The position numbers and the translations under genes were made by a program. 64,000 bases of DNA from Vibrio sinus (GTDB lineage Bacteria; Pseudomonadota; Gammaproteobacteria; Enterobacterales; Vibrionaceae): assembly GCF_023634645.1 (NCBI RefSeq), contig NZ_JAMKMR010000002.1:124001-188000 (forward strand), in the 5' to 3' direction. The notes beneath the pieces were generated by a model, which was not told the origin of the DNA, did not search any database, and saw only the letters and a list, made by a program, of their open reading frames with translations. Below, piece by piece: positions 26,869 to 36,328 of this stretch. How positions within the stretch are numbered: the first letter of the stretch is position 1; every line of letters begins with the position of its first letter.

Positions 26869-27606
26869 TCAGCTGATCGCGGCTAGGTAAGTATCTAACT
26901 CTTCGCTGCCACCTATGTGCTTACCGCCGACAAAGACTTGAGGCACAGTTGTTCTACCTGAGATGGCTCTTAAGCTAACCGTTGTTGCGTCTTTGCCTAG
27001 CACGACTTCTTCATATTGTAGCCCTTGATCGATCAGTGCTTGTTTTGCCTTAGCGCAGAACGGGCAACCTGGCTTAGTAAATACCGTGATGGATTCTTGG
27101 ACTCTATGCTCTGGAGCAATGAAATTAAGCATAGTATCAGCGTCAGACACTTTGAATGGGTCGCCTGGCTCATTCGGTTCAATAAACATTTTTGCTACCA
27201 CGCCGTTTTTCACTAGCATGCTGTAGCGCCATGAACGTTGTCCAAATCCTAGTTCATTTTTATCAACCAGCATGTCCATGCCTGCGGTGAACTCGCCGTT
27301 ACCATCAGGTATAAAGGTAATGTTGTCCGCTTCTTGGTCGTTTTTCCATGCATTCATTACGAAGGTATCATTGACCGAGATACAAACAGTCTCATCCACG
27401 CCATACTGTTTAAATACCGCATCGAGCTCGTTATAGCGCGGAAGGTGGCTAGACGAGCAGGTAGGTGTGAATGCTCCGGGTAAGCTAAATACAATTACAG
27501 TTTTGTCTTTGAAGATATCATCAGTAGTCAACTTGACCCATGAGTCTCCTTGGCGGATAGGGAATGTGACTTGAGGTACTGGTTGGCCTTCTTTATTGAT
27601 TGGCAT
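26869..27606 (-). CDS. Peroxiredoxin-glutaredoxin hybrid protein
   Basis: The 245-residue fusion reduces peroxides with glutathione. Residues 1-165 are a Prx5-type peroxiredoxin with the peroxidatic Cys50 in [14 protein letters not shown]. Residues about 172-245 are a glutaredoxin with CPFC (181-184) and the [10 protein letters not shown] glutathione-binding segment. The layout matches the Haemophilus hybrid Prx (PGdx). It is transcribed away from oxyR across a 151-base gap with a strong OxyR operator, so peroxide induction is expected. A flavoprotein disulfide reductase gene lies downstream. Confidence 0.95.
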   Translation of the reverse strand: MPINKEGQPVPQVTFPIRQGDSWVKLTTDDIFKDKTVIVFSLPGAFTPTCSSSHLPRYNELDAVFKQYGVDETVCISVNDTFVMNAWKNDQEADNITFIPDGNGEFTAGMDMLVDKNELGFGQRSWRYSMLVKNGVVAKMFIEPNEPGDPFKVSDADTMLNFIAPEHRVQESITVFTKPGCPFCAKAKQALIDQGLQYEEVVLGKDATTVSLRAISGRTTVPQVFVGGKHIGGSEELDTYLAAIS

Positions 27607-27710
27607 AATAAATTCCTGGTAAATGGTTTGTAAGATATCGTGCTAACAGTCGTTAGTTACTGTTCTGTATTTGTTATATATATTATGATTAAGTAACATT
27701 GATAGTTCTA

Positions 27711-27747
27711 ATCGTTTGGTTTTATCAATTCAATAGATAATACCTAT
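27711..27747. promoter_or_regulatory. OxyR operator between prx-grx and oxyR
   Basis: ATAGATAATACCTAT (27733-27747) matches the ATAGntnnnanCTAT half of the OxyR consensus at all ten defined bases. Exactly 7 bases upstream, 27711-27725 matches 7 of 10. Together they form the tandem site for an OxyR tetramer. The site ends just before the oxyR ribosome site (CGGAGG), consistent with autorepression plus activation of the divergent peroxidase. Confidence 0.82.
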
Positions 27748-27757
27748 CGGAGGCTGG

Positions 27758-28642
27758 ATGAATATTCGGGATTTTGAGTACTTGGTTGCGCTCGCGGAAC
27801 ATAAGCATTTTCGCAAAGCAGCTGAAGCGTGTTTTGTTAGTCAGCCCACATTAAGTGGCCAAATTCGAAAATTGGAAGATGAAATTGGCACACCGTTATT
27901 AGAGCGAAGTAGCCGTCGAGTATTGTTCACAGACTCAGGCCTTCAGCTTATCGAGCAAGCAAAAAAAATATTAAGGGAAGTGAAAGTCTTCAAAGAAATG
28001 GCTAACGAGCAAACCGGTGAGATGAGTGGGCCGATGAATATTGGCTTTATTCCCACTGTTGGGCCTTACATTTTGCCGAAAATCATTCCCGCGATTAAAG
28101 ATGAGTTTAATGAGCTTGAGCTTTTCTTGCACGAGGCGCAAACCTCGCAACTTGTTCAGCAGTTAGAAGATGGCAAGCTTGACTGCTTAGTGTTGGCATC
28201 AGTAGAAGAAACGGAACCTTTTAAAGAAATAGAGATCTATGAAGAGCCGATGAGTATCGCAGTGCCTTGTGAGCATGAATGGGCAAAAAGGCCGGAAATC
28301 GATATGCATGAGCTCAATGGTAAAACCGTATTAGCGCTTGGTGATGGCCACTGCCTGCGAGATCAAGCGCTTGGCTTTTGTTTTGCCGCTGGAGCTAAAG
28401 ACGATGAGCGCTTCAAAGCGACCAGTCTAGAGACGTTAAGAAATATGGTTGCAGCCGGGGCTGGCATCACCTTGCTACCTGAACTTTCTCTTCCTGCAGA
28501 AAAATTTAAAGATGGTGTATGCTACGTCAAGGCGGTAAACCCCGTCCCTACCCGCAGTATCGTGTTGGCCTATCGCCCTGGTTCACCGTTGAAAACTCGT
28601 TTCGAACAGCTCGCCAAATTTATTAAAGCCATACTGGACTAA
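27758..28642 (+). CDS. oxyR: Peroxide-sensing LysR-type regulator OxyR
   Basis: The 294-residue protein has an N-terminal LysR winged helix (FRKAAEACFVSQPTLSGQIRKLE, about 18-40) and a sensor domain with the redox pair Cys199 and Cys208 in DGHCLRDQALGFCF, at the same numbers as in E. coli. Peroxide oxidises these to a disulfide, which turns OxyR into an activator. The start at 27758 has CGGAGG 4-9 bases upstream. Divergent to the peroxiredoxin-glutaredoxin gene, convergent to mrcA. Confidence 0.97.
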   Translation: MNIRDFEYLVALAEHKHFRKAAEACFVSQPTLSGQIRKLEDEIGTPLLERSSRRVLFTDSGLQLIEQAKKILREVKVFKEMANEQTGEMSGPMNIGFIPTVGPYILPKIIPAIKDEFNELELFLHEAQTSQLVQQLEDGKLDCLVLASVEETEPFKEIEIYEEPMSIAVPCEHEWAKRPEIDMHELNGKTVLALGDGHCLRDQALGFCFAAGAKDDERFKATSLETLRNMVAAGAGITLLPELSLPAEKFKDGVCYVKAVNPVPTRSIVLAYRPGSPLKTRFEQLAKFIKAILD

Positions 28643-28705
28643 GCATCTCCCGAGTGGTTGTGGCGTTAGTCACGAGTTGGTATTTGCTTCAACTTTACTT
28701 ATACA

Positions 28706-28737
28706 GAAAAAAAAGAGAGCAGATCGGCTCTCTTTTT
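28706..28737. terminator. Bidirectional terminator between oxyR and mrcA
   Basis: GAGAGC (28715-28720) and GCTCTC (28727-28732) form the core, flanked by nine A on the left and five T on the right. It can end both convergent genes. Confidence 0.88.
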
Positions 28738-28766
28738 AACATTATTGATTCAATAACCAGAAAGAT

Positions 28767-31439
28767 TTAGAAAATTTGCTCAGTAGCGGAGATGTTTTCT
28801 GAGCTACTGTCACTGGCGTATTTGGTTGGTTGAGTGCCTTTAACAAAGAACTCGAAACGCGTGGTGTAGTCGGTTTTATGAGTGAGCAGTCCTGTGGCTC
28901 GGTCAATTCGAACACGCACGATACCTGGAGGTAGCACCAACTCTTTTTCAGGATGATCTTTTAAAGCGATACGCATAAAGTCTATCCAAGCTGGCTCCGC
29001 GGTTTTTGCACCAGATTCAGCGCCAGATATCTGATCTTTACCTAAATTAGGGTTCCGTGTCGTTCTACCCAAATCGCGAGAGTGATTATCAAATCCAACC
29101 CATGCCGTTGCGACAATATCTGGACCAAAGCCGTTATACCAAGTGTCTTTTGAGTCGTTGGTAGTTCCGGTTTTACCTCCAATATCGCGGCGGTGAAGTA
29201 CTTGAGCACGCCACCCAGTGCCATTCCAGCCCGTACCTTTGGACCAGTTGCCCCCACCCCAAATGTTGCTGTACAACATCTGTCTAACTAAAAACGCATT
29301 TTGTTTGGAAATAATACGTTTTGCGTAATGAGGTTTGGGTGCAACAGGTGTGGTTTGAGCGATCTCATCTTTATTGATCAAGGCGGTTGGTTGAATGGCT
29401 TGATCTATGGTTTGGCTATTAATTGCATCACTGGATGCGTTATTGCCTGCTGTGATGGTATTAAGCTGGTTGTCAGTGTCATTTGGTTTGACATCAACAG
29501 TTTGCGAGGTGCCATCTTCCGTAGTTGGCTTGGTCGCGTCTGGGACATCGGCTTCACACTCTTGTGATTGACACACAACGCTAGGGTTTGCTTGATATAG
29601 CAAATCGCCATATGGTCCGACTATCTTACTAATAAAGAATGGTTTAACAAAATAACCGCCATTAGCAAACACAGAGTAACCTTGAGCTAAGCGAACTGGT
29701 GTCAGGCTGCCAGCGCCAAGCGCGATGGTTTCAGAGTCCGGTAGCTGATCTAACTTGAAGCCAAATCGAGTTAGATAATGGCGAACGTTTTCAAGGCCAA
29801 CCGCTCTTAGTACGCGAATTGCCATTACATTGATCGACTGAGCTAAACCAATGCGCAAGCGCGTTGGACCAAGATAAACTGGTGGTGAGTTTTGTGGACG
29901 CCATGCCGTGCCTTGGCTTTTATCCCACTTGTTTATTGGGGCGTCATTGATCAGAGTAGCGAGTGTCATGCCACTATTTAACGCATCGGAATAGATAAAC
30001 GGTTTGATACTAGAACCCACCTGGCGAATGGATTGTGTGGCACGGTTAAACTTACTGTGCACATAGTTAAACCCACCGACCAGCGCTAAGATAGCCCCAT
30101 TTTCAGGGTTCATCGCGACGAAGGCGGTATTGGCATTTGGAACCTGACTTAAGGCCCACATGGTCTCTGGGAAGTTATTCTGATCTTGTTTTGGTGTTGG
30201 CACTTGGCGAACCCAAACTTGCTGTCCTACCGCTAAAATATCATTGGCATTTTGTGGTGCAGGCCCTTGCTTGTCATCAGTAATGTATTTTCTTGCCCAC
30301 TTCATGCCATCCCAAATGATGGTTTGTTGGCCGTGGCCTTTCACCCAGACTGTCGCACTTGTGTCATTAACTGTAGTGACGACTGCAGGATACAATTCAC
30401 CGTAAGTTGGTGTCGATTTTAGCTCACTCTCGATTTCTTCTTGAGTAAATGGTGTTTGATTTGGCTGCCATAGTACTCGCTGTGGTCCACGATAACCATG
30501 TCTTTCCGTGTAGTTTAACAAGTTATCAATCGCGGCATTATTGGCTGCATCTTGTAGCTTCTCTGTTACCGTCGTGTAGATGTTTAAGCCAGATGTGTAG
30601 GCTTCTTCACCGTATCGAGCTACAGCCCATGCACGTGCCATTTCTGCGACATATGGTGCGTGAAGTTGAATTTCTGCTGGGTGGTAGCTGGCGACAACGG
30701 GCTCAGCTTTCGCTTGGTCAAATTGCTGCTTGGTGATGTAGTTTTCATCCAGCATGCGTTGAAGAACCGTATCACGTCGATCGGTTGCGCGTTTCACTGA
30801 GTAGATTGGATTCATCGTCGATGGGGCTTTTGGTAAGCCAGCCAGTACCGCGATTTGGCTTAAATCTAGGTCTTGTAGAGGTTTACCAAAATATACCTGA
30901 GCGGCAGCGCCGAAGCCATACGCTCGGTAACCAAGGAAAATCTTATTTATGTAAAGCTGAAGAATTTCGTTTTTCGTTAGCAGGTGCTCAATATGGACAG
31001 CTATGAAAATTTCTTTAATTTTCCTCATGATAGTTTTTTTATCTGAGAGGAAGAAATTTCTCGCTAATTGCTGAGTGATGGTACTGGCACCTTGTGTTGC
31101 GTGTCCTGTTATAGCGACCACAAAAGCGGCGCGAATGATGCCAATTGGATCAAATCCAGGGTGCTCATAAAAACGACTGTCTTCTGTCGCGATGAGCGCA
31201 TTGATTAGGTTTTGTGGTATCTCATTAAAGGTAACGGGAATACGTCGTTTTTCACCATATTCGGCAATCAATTTCCCATTTTGACTAAATACTTGCATGG
31301 GGGTTTGCAAGCGAACATCTTTTAACGTGGCGACATCAGGAAGAGACGGCTTTACATACATATAGAGGGCAAAAATAGTGCCGACTCCAAGAACCGTGCA
31401 AACTAAGAAAAAAATAAACAATCGCTTAATGAACTTCAC
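28767..31439 (-). CDS. mrcA: Penicillin-binding protein 1A
   Basis: The 890-residue bifunctional peptidoglycan synthase has an N-terminal membrane anchor (about 7-28), a GT51 glycosyltransferase domain with the catalytic Glu in ATEDSRFYEH (E86), an OB-like insert, and a transpeptidase domain with SSIK near 476-479, SIN near 535 and KTGTT near 756. A Thr/Asn/Gln/Asp-rich stretch at about 620-705 between motifs looks like a flexible surface insertion and carries two Cys. It builds and cross-links side-wall peptidoglycan from lipid II. The mrcA/pilMNOPQ divergent arrangement is conserved in gammaproteobacteria. Confidence 0.97.
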   Translation of the reverse strand: MKFIKRLFIFFLVCTVLGVGTIFALYMYVKPSLPDVATLKDVRLQTPMQVFSQNGKLIAEYGEKRRIPVTFNEIPQNLINALIATEDSRFYEHPGFDPIGIIRAAFVVAITGHATQGASTITQQLARNFFLSDKKTIMRKIKEIFIAVHIEHLLTKNEILQLYINKIFLGYRAYGFGAAAQVYFGKPLQDLDLSQIAVLAGLPKAPSTMNPIYSVKRATDRRDTVLQRMLDENYITKQQFDQAKAEPVVASYHPAEIQLHAPYVAEMARAWAVARYGEEAYTSGLNIYTTVTEKLQDAANNAAIDNLLNYTERHGYRGPQRVLWQPNQTPFTQEEIESELKSTPTYGELYPAVVTTVNDTSATVWVKGHGQQTIIWDGMKWARKYITDDKQGPAPQNANDILAVGQQVWVRQVPTPKQDQNNFPETMWALSQVPNANTAFVAMNPENGAILALVGGFNYVHSKFNRATQSIRQVGSSIKPFIYSDALNSGMTLATLINDAPINKWDKSQGTAWRPQNSPPVYLGPTRLRIGLAQSINVMAIRVLRAVGLENVRHYLTRFGFKLDQLPDSETIALGAGSLTPVRLAQGYSVFANGGYFVKPFFISKIVGPYGDLLYQANPSVVCQSQECEADVPDATKPTTEDGTSQTVDVKPNDTDNQLNTITAGNNASSDAINSQTIDQAIQPTALINKDEIAQTTPVAPKPHYAKRIISKQNAFLVRQMLYSNIWGGGNWSKGTGWNGTGWRAQVLHRRDIGGKTGTTNDSKDTWYNGFGPDIVATAWVGFDNHSRDLGRTTRNPNLGKDQISGAESGAKTAEPAWIDFMRIALKDHPEKELVLPPGIVRVRIDRATGLLTHKTDYTTRFEFFVKGTQPTKYASDSSSENISATEQIF

Positions 31440-31489
31440 CGGAGAATCCCTGATTAGTTAAGGCTGCTGTACTGCAAGCCCTTATATTC

Positions 31490-31560
31490 TGAGCTAATAA
31501 ATTTAGCTCAAAATCGAATGATAGTGTACGCATCATTCATTGTTATTATTCCTGAGCTAA
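31490..31560. repeat. Cluster of palindromes between mrcA and pilM
   Basis: TGAGCTAA (31490-31497) pairs with TTAGCTCA (31503-31510) over a 5-base centre, and a third direct copy TGAGCTAA lies at 31553-31560. Between them GAATGAT (31516-31522) pairs with ATCATTC (31532-31538). The whole mrcA-pilM gap is only 143 bases and must contain both promoters, so these may be operators. No T tract suggests termination. Confidence 0.5.
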
Positions 31561-31582
31561 GCGAACTTTGGAGCTCAGAGTA

Positions 31583-32548
31583 ATGGGTAACTCTATGATT
31601 ACTGGTTTGGACTTTAGCCCAAAAAGTGTCAAAGCTGTCGTCTTGAAGCAGGTTGGCCAAGGCGTCAAGCTTATTTGTCACAAAGAAATACCGATAGAAT
31701 TTTACGTATTTTCTGATAACTTCTCGCAAGATTATCAGAAAACTGTAAAGAAACTCAAAGAACTGAGAAAGAGCTTGCCGTTTAATAGCAGCAAAGTGTC
31801 AGTTGCCATTGATGATACACAAGTAATATGCAAACAAATACAAATAGATAGTGCGCTACGAGGCAGCGAACGCTTCAATGCTATATTGCGGCTGATGTCG
31901 GAAGGGCTTTCATGTGCGATAGACGAGCTCAATATCGATTTTGTGGCAACTCGCACAACTGCCGACCATCTCACTTGTTATCTCGTTTACGCGGCGCAAA
32001 AGTCGTTTATCGAACAATATACGATGCTGTTAATGGAGTCGGGCTTTTATCCAATGTTGGTGGATAGTCAATCTCGCGCCCTGATGCGCTTGTGGCTATT
32101 GGCAAGCCGCTATTATAAGCGCACCAATTGGCTATTGGCCGACATATCATCTCATCGCATATCGATATGCATGTCAGCACCAGACGATGAGCTATTGAGC
32201 TTTTCAGCCACTATCGATCACCAAGGCTTGTCGTCGATATCAGACTATCTCACTCAAGCCATCGTTCAATTTAGGAATGATGTCGGTTTGGATGATCCAG
32301 TAGGATGTTGGCTAACTTGCGATAGGCCGATTAAACAGGCAGAAATCGAACTTGTCGTCCAGAAAAACAAATTGCAATGCCAGCTGATTTGCCCTTTCTC
32401 TCTGATAGCGCATGGTTTTGATGCCAATCGGCCACTGGGCCATCAGCACCACTCGTCGTTTGCGATTGCACTGGGTGCGTCGCTCAATGGGTTACATTGG
32501 TTAGGAGGGGACAGGTTTGCACAAGATAAACCTCTTGCCTTGGCGTGA
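31583..32548 (+). CDS. pilM: Type IV pilus assembly protein PilM
   Basis: The 321-residue protein is the actin-like cytoplasmic component that binds the PilN N-terminus and links PilN/PilO to the motor ATPases. The N-terminal GLDFSPKSVKAVVLKQ corresponds to the first phosphate loop of the fold (usually GIDIG), so it is a divergent member and would not be easily recognised without its operon. Order pilMNOPQ-aroK-aroB is conserved. The ATG at 31583 fits TTGGAG (31568-31573) 9 bases upstream. It overlaps pilN by 32 bases. Confidence 0.88.
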   Translation: MGNSMITGLDFSPKSVKAVVLKQVGQGVKLICHKEIPIEFYVFSDNFSQDYQKTVKKLKELRKSLPFNSSKVSVAIDDTQVICKQIQIDSALRGSERFNAILRLMSEGLSCAIDELNIDFVATRTTADHLTCYLVYAAQKSFIEQYTMLLMESGFYPMLVDSQSRALMRLWLLASRYYKRTNWLLADISSHRISICMSAPDDELLSFSATIDHQGLSSISDYLTQAIVQFRNDVGLDDPVGCWLTCDRPIKQAEIELVVQKNKLQCQLICPFSLIAHGFDANRPLGHQHHSSFAIALGASLNGLHWLGGDRFAQDKPLALA

Positions 32549-33077
32549 GATTCGAATTCAAAAGACAAGACAGGCTGTTCTTGTCAGCCTTTCTATGTGT
32601 GTTGTGTTTTCAGCTGTATTGTTGCTGTTAGCTGAAAGACGGATACAACAGCAAATCGATGTGCAACGTGAGCGAAATGGTCGCCTAAACACACAAATTA
32701 TGCATTATAGCCAGCAAATCACTTCCAGCAACGTCGTGACCAGTGAATTGCAAAGTTTGAATGCTGATGTGGTGACGATGGAGAAATTATTGAGGCAGCG
32801 CTATCAAGCAATGGTATTGATGAATGTGTTAGCTAACTTAGCGGTAAGAGGGGTATATATAGAAAAAATTATCGCTAACCACCACGAACTGCAAGTGTTT
32901 GGCAAAACGAATGATGCCAGAAACGTTTCCCATGCGATTGAAACCATGTTGCGTTCAACTTACGTCATCAATGCGCAATTACGCTCAATTAAGCAAAGTG
33001 TCGAGATGGACTCTCGCCATCTAAGCACCTTTTCTATCTCGTTTCATATGAATCTTGATGAGCAAGTGATCTCGTGA
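32517..33077 (+). CDS. pilN: Type IV pilus inner-membrane protein PilN
   Basis: The 186-residue protein starts with the PilN cytoplasmic motif INLLPWRE (residues 4-11), which docks into PilM. One membrane segment (about 22-41) and a periplasmic coiled coil plus ferredoxin-like domain follow. The start is TTG at 32517, well supported by AGGAGG at 32503-32508 and by the motif position. It overlaps the pilM end by 32 bases, in another frame. PilN and PilO form the alignment subcomplex. Confidence 0.93.
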   Translation: MHKINLLPWREIRIQKTRQAVLVSLSMCVVFSAVLLLLAERRIQQQIDVQRERNGRLNTQIMHYSQQITSSNVVTSELQSLNADVVTMEKLLRQRYQAMVLMNVLANLAVRGVYIEKIIANHHELQVFGKTNDARNVSHAIETMLRSTYVINAQLRSIKQSVEMDSRHLSTFSISFHMNLDEQVIS

Positions 33078-33656
33078 ATGCAAAAGGTTAGGGAAAAACA
33101 CGAAATTGCTATAGAAATGATTGCAAATGGCGGGATTTTCGCTAAATGTGCATTATTGTTAGGATTTTCGTTGATAACCTTGTGGCTAGGTTATTGGCTG
33201 TTTCTTTCCAGCAAAATCGACCAGCTGCAATCAAGTGTGTCTAATGAGCACAGACTTAAATCGGCCTTAGTGGCCAAAGGTCGACAGGTGATTGAACAGC
33301 ACGAATTGTTGAATCAGTTGAAGTCACTGCGCCAGCGCAATGATGCGCTTGAGTCCCAACTCAGTAAGCGGCATGATTCAGCGCAATTTCTCAAAGATAT
33401 GCACAATATTGCCAAGAGCACCAAGATCAATATTTCTCAACTGCAATGGAGGAGAATGAAGGTTCACACTCCCTTAATAATGTACCCATTTAGTATGAAA
33501 ATTACTGGTAATTGGCGTTCTATTGGCCACTTTTTACATAAACTTGCTGAGTATCCAACACCGATTGTAGTGAAAGAGCTTATGTGGCATAGGGAGCATT
33601 TGGACAACGAATTACTCCAAGTGAATGTTGAAGCGAGGGTGCTTGTACACCAATAG
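33078..33656 (+). CDS. pilO: Type IV pilus inner-membrane protein PilO
   Basis: The 192-residue protein has a cytoplasmic tail, one membrane segment (about 25-45), a coiled coil (about 48-105) and a C-terminal ferredoxin-like domain with the PilO segment YPFSMKITGNWRSIGHFLHKLAEYP. It dimerises with PilN and contacts PilP. It starts directly after the pilN TGA, so the two are translationally coupled. Similarity outside the domain core is low; operon position is important for the call. Confidence 0.92.
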   Translation: MQKVREKHEIAIEMIANGGIFAKCALLLGFSLITLWLGYWLFLSSKIDQLQSSVSNEHRLKSALVAKGRQVIEQHELLNQLKSLRQRNDALESQLSKRHDSAQFLKDMHNIAKSTKINISQLQWRRMKVHTPLIMYPFSMKITGNWRSIGHFLHKLAEYPTPIVVKELMWHREHLDNELLQVNVEARVLVHQ

Positions 33657-33685
33657 CTGAGTTTAAAATTTCTTAAGGAGATAGG

Positions 33686-34225
33686 ATGTCGCAGTGGAAT
33701 GGCATGTGTTTATTTACAGCTCATCGTCTGCGTTTGCTTTTTGGGTTGTCTGTGACTTTGGCAGCTGTGAGTGCGTGTAAGGCTAACAGTGATTCGATTT
33801 CAGACTTTATCAATGCTACTGAAAACAAAATACATATCGCTAAAAATACACAAAGCGCGCCAGCTCTGGTTCGTCCTTATCTCAGCAAGTTTGACCTGAA
33901 TAGCCCATCTCCTTTTTTAACGCCATCCTTTGTTCAGTCCCCTCCTTTATCCAAGGTTTGCCAGCAAAAGTCGCTATCGCCAAACAAGGTTCTTTTTTCT
34001 GGATATTCTTTGGCAGAGTTAAAGTATCGCGGTTTCGTCGAGCAAGCCAACGGAAAAATTGCGCTCATCCAAGCGCCAAGCGGTCAATTGCTCAGTGCTA
34101 GATTAGGTCAGTTAGTTGGGGTAAATCAGGCTGAAATTATCCATATCGAGGCTAATAGCATGGAAGTGGTCCAGCCAAGTGCAGATGACTGCTCTATACT
34201 TGATCGCACTCGATTATCTCGATGA
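33686..34225 (+). CDS. pilP: Type IV pilus lipoprotein PilP
   Basis: The 179-residue protein carries a lipoprotein signal with lipobox AVSAC (acyl Cys31), a disordered Pro/Ser-rich stretch (about 45-100) and a small beta domain (about 105-170, KYRGFVEQANGKIALIQAPSGQL, RLGQLVGVNQAEI). PilP couples PilN/PilO to the PilQ secretin. A good AAGGAGATAGG ribosome site precedes it. It lies 29 bases after pilO and 9 before pilQ. Confidence 0.92.
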   Translation: MSQWNGMCLFTAHRLRLLFGLSVTLAAVSACKANSDSISDFINATENKIHIAKNTQSAPALVRPYLSKFDLNSPSPFLTPSFVQSPPLSKVCQQKSLSPNKVLFSGYSLAELKYRGFVEQANGKIALIQAPSGQLLSARLGQLVGVNQAEIIHIEANSMEVVQPSADDCSILDRTRLSR

Positions 34226-34234
34226 CAGTTAAAG

Positions 34235-35632
34235 ATGCGAGTTGTCATGTTTTCTTCATGTATTCCACGTTTTACTCATTGCTTATTTATCGTTTTTGTT
34301 ACTGTTGTTCTGTGGTTGGAGGCGTCAAGCAGTTATGCTGAGCCTATTTCTTTGCAGCAGTCAGCTCAGCGGCTAAAAGAGCTCAACCCATCAGATGATT
34401 TGTTGAGTCTCGATTTTCAAGACATTCCTATTCGAAATGCACTGCAATGGCTCGCTAGCAATAGTGGCATCAATATCGTTGTCTCAGACCAAGTGACAGG
34501 AAACTTGTCTATACGGCTTGAAAACGTTGAGTGGGCTCAAGCGCTTGATACTATTTTACATGCGAAACATTTAGTCAAACGTATCCAGGGTAACGTCATT
34601 GTGGTTACCACGCAGGAGGAAGACAAACAATATTTAGCTAGGCTAGCACAAAACGATAAACACACCCGAGTCTACCGCCTTCAATACGCGAATGTGGCAG
34701 ATGTGGCAGGGCTAATCACAATGAAAAAAAGTGGTGAGTCTCAATCTCAGGCACTTCTATCAGATTCAGGCTCCTTTAGTGTGGATCACAATACCGCCAC
34801 CTTGCTTGTGACTGATAGTGAGGAAAACCTTCAAGCCATCGATGCGCTGATTTCGACTCTGGATAAAGCAAAAAAGCAAGTGCAGATTGAAGCAAGAATT
34901 GTGTCAATTAAAGAAGGCAACTTGGATGAATTGGGCGTGAAGTGGAGCTATAATTCTATTGGCCAAATTGAAGGTGCGAATAACTTCGATGTGGATGCCT
35001 TAGCAAACAACGATATAGATAGCTTGTTTAATATCAATTTGCCAGCCACGACAACGGGCGCTGCGAGTTTGGCTTTTCAGGTGGCACAATTGGGCGCGGG
35101 TGCTTTATTGGATTTAGAACTTTCTGCCTTGCAAAGAGAGTCAAAAGCAGAAATAATCTCCACCCCTCGGCTAATTACTACCGAATTAAAACCTGCTTAT
35201 ATAGAGCAGGGCACGGAGATTCCTTATACGGAATCTTCGTCAAGTGGTGCAACTTCTGTATCATTTAAAAAAGCTGTATTGAGTTTGAAAGTCACACCTA
35301 AAATCATGCCGGACCATCGAGTTTTATTAGATATCGATGTAACGCAGGATCATCCTGGCGATGTTGTTAAAACGGGGACAGGAGAAGCTGTGGCGGTCAA
35401 TACACAAAAAATTGGAACCCAAGTACTTGTTAATGATGGTGCAACTGTGGTGCTTGGGGGGATTCATCAGCATAGCGTAACAGAAACAACTGAAAAAGTG
35501 CCTTTTTTTGGGGACTTACCTTTGATCGGAGCTTTGTTTCGTCGTCATTATAAGCAAAAGACGAAGAGTGAGCTTATGATCTTTGTTACGCCCAAAGTGT
35601 TATACCCAAAGATGAATGTGACAAAAAAATAA
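34235..35632 (+). CDS. pilQ: Type IV pilus secretin PilQ
   Basis: The 465-residue outer-membrane secretin is the pilus exit pore, also needed for DNA uptake in vibrios. A signal peptide ends near residue 35 (SSYA). An STN/N0-like domain (about 57-110, LDFQDIPIRNALQWLA), a secretin N1 domain (about 142-215) and the secretin barrel domain (about 290-455, with VPFFGDLPLIGALF) follow. No AMIN peptidoglycan-binding domain is visible between the signal and STN, so it is about 100 residues shorter than PilQ forms that have one and closer in layout to HofQ/ComE. The reading frame is intact. Confidence 0.94.
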   Translation: MRVVMFSSCIPRFTHCLFIVFVTVVLWLEASSSYAEPISLQQSAQRLKELNPSDDLLSLDFQDIPIRNALQWLASNSGINIVVSDQVTGNLSIRLENVEWAQALDTILHAKHLVKRIQGNVIVVTTQEEDKQYLARLAQNDKHTRVYRLQYANVADVAGLITMKKSGESQSQALLSDSGSFSVDHNTATLLVTDSEENLQAIDALISTLDKAKKQVQIEARIVSIKEGNLDELGVKWSYNSIGQIEGANNFDVDALANNDIDSLFNINLPATTTGAASLAFQVAQLGAGALLDLELSALQRESKAEIISTPRLITTELKPAYIEQGTEIPYTESSSSGATSVSFKKAVLSLKVTPKIMPDHRVLLDIDVTQDHPGDVVKTGTGEAVAVNTQKIGTQVLVNDGATVVLGGIHQHSVTETTEKVPFFGDLPLIGALFRRHYKQKTKSELMIFVTPKVLYPKMNVTKK

Positions 35633-35656
35633 AGTTGCATTAATGCCATCATATCT

Positions 35657-35687
35657 AGATAATTTCGGGTCTTATCACGAATTATCT
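35657..35687. repeat. Inverted repeat between pilQ and aroK
   Basis: AGATAATT (35657-35664) and AATTATCT (35680-35687) are perfect 8-base arms about 25 bases after the pilQ stop. There is no T tract. It may mark the pil operon 3' end or an operator of an aroKB promoter. Confidence 0.4.
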
Positions 35688-35782
35688 GTGAGGAATAGGT
35701 GCCACAAGCGTCTTTAATGTTGGTTTAGACTAACTTTCTTGTGGCGATGTCATTGAATTAACGTTGTAAATTACTGCTTAAC

Positions 35783-36301
35783 ATGGCTGAGAAACGCAAT
35801 ATTTTCCTTGTTGGCCCAATGGGGGCTGGCAAAAGCACAATTGGTAGACACCTTGCTCAACAACTGCATATGGAGTTTGTCGACTCCGATTCAGTGATTG
35901 AAGAACGTACTGGCGCTGATATCGCCTGGGTCTTTGATGTTGAAGGTGAAGATGGGTTCCGTAAACGTGAAGAATCGGTCATCAACGATCTCACTGAGCA
36001 ACAAGGTATTGTTCTAGCGACCGGTGGTGGTTCTATTAAGAGCCGAGACAATCGCAATCGTTTATCGGCGAGAGGTGTTGTTGTTTATCTAGAAACTACG
36101 ATTGACAAACAACTGGCACGTACGAATCGAGACAAGAAACGTCCTCTACTACAAACTGACAACCCAAGAGAAGTTCTTGAAGACTTGGCGAGTGAACGTA
36201 ATAGTTTGTATGAAGAAGTCGCCGATTATACCGTTCGCACTGACGATCAAAGTGCGAAAGTGGTAGCCAACCAAATAGTAAAAATGTTAGAAGAACGCTA
36301 A
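35783..36301 (+). CDS. aroK: Shikimate kinase I
   Basis: The 172-residue enzyme phosphorylates shikimate. P-loop GPMGAGKST (about 11-19), the shikimate-binding DSDSVIEE and GFRKREE, and the TGGGSI loop are all present. It begins the aroK-aroB-damX-dam-rpe-gph-trpS series, a conserved superoperon of E. coli and vibrios, and feeds the chorismate pathway used by pabA further along. Confidence 0.98.
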   Translation: MAEKRNIFLVGPMGAGKSTIGRHLAQQLHMEFVDSDSVIEERTGADIAWVFDVEGEDGFRKREESVINDLTEQQGIVLATGGGSIKSRDNRNRLSARGVVVYLETTIDKQLARTNRDKKRPLLQTDNPREVLEDLASERNSLYEEVADYTVRTDDQSAKVVANQIVKMLEER

Positions 36302-36328
36302 CTGTCATTTTTATTTGGAGTGCAAGCC

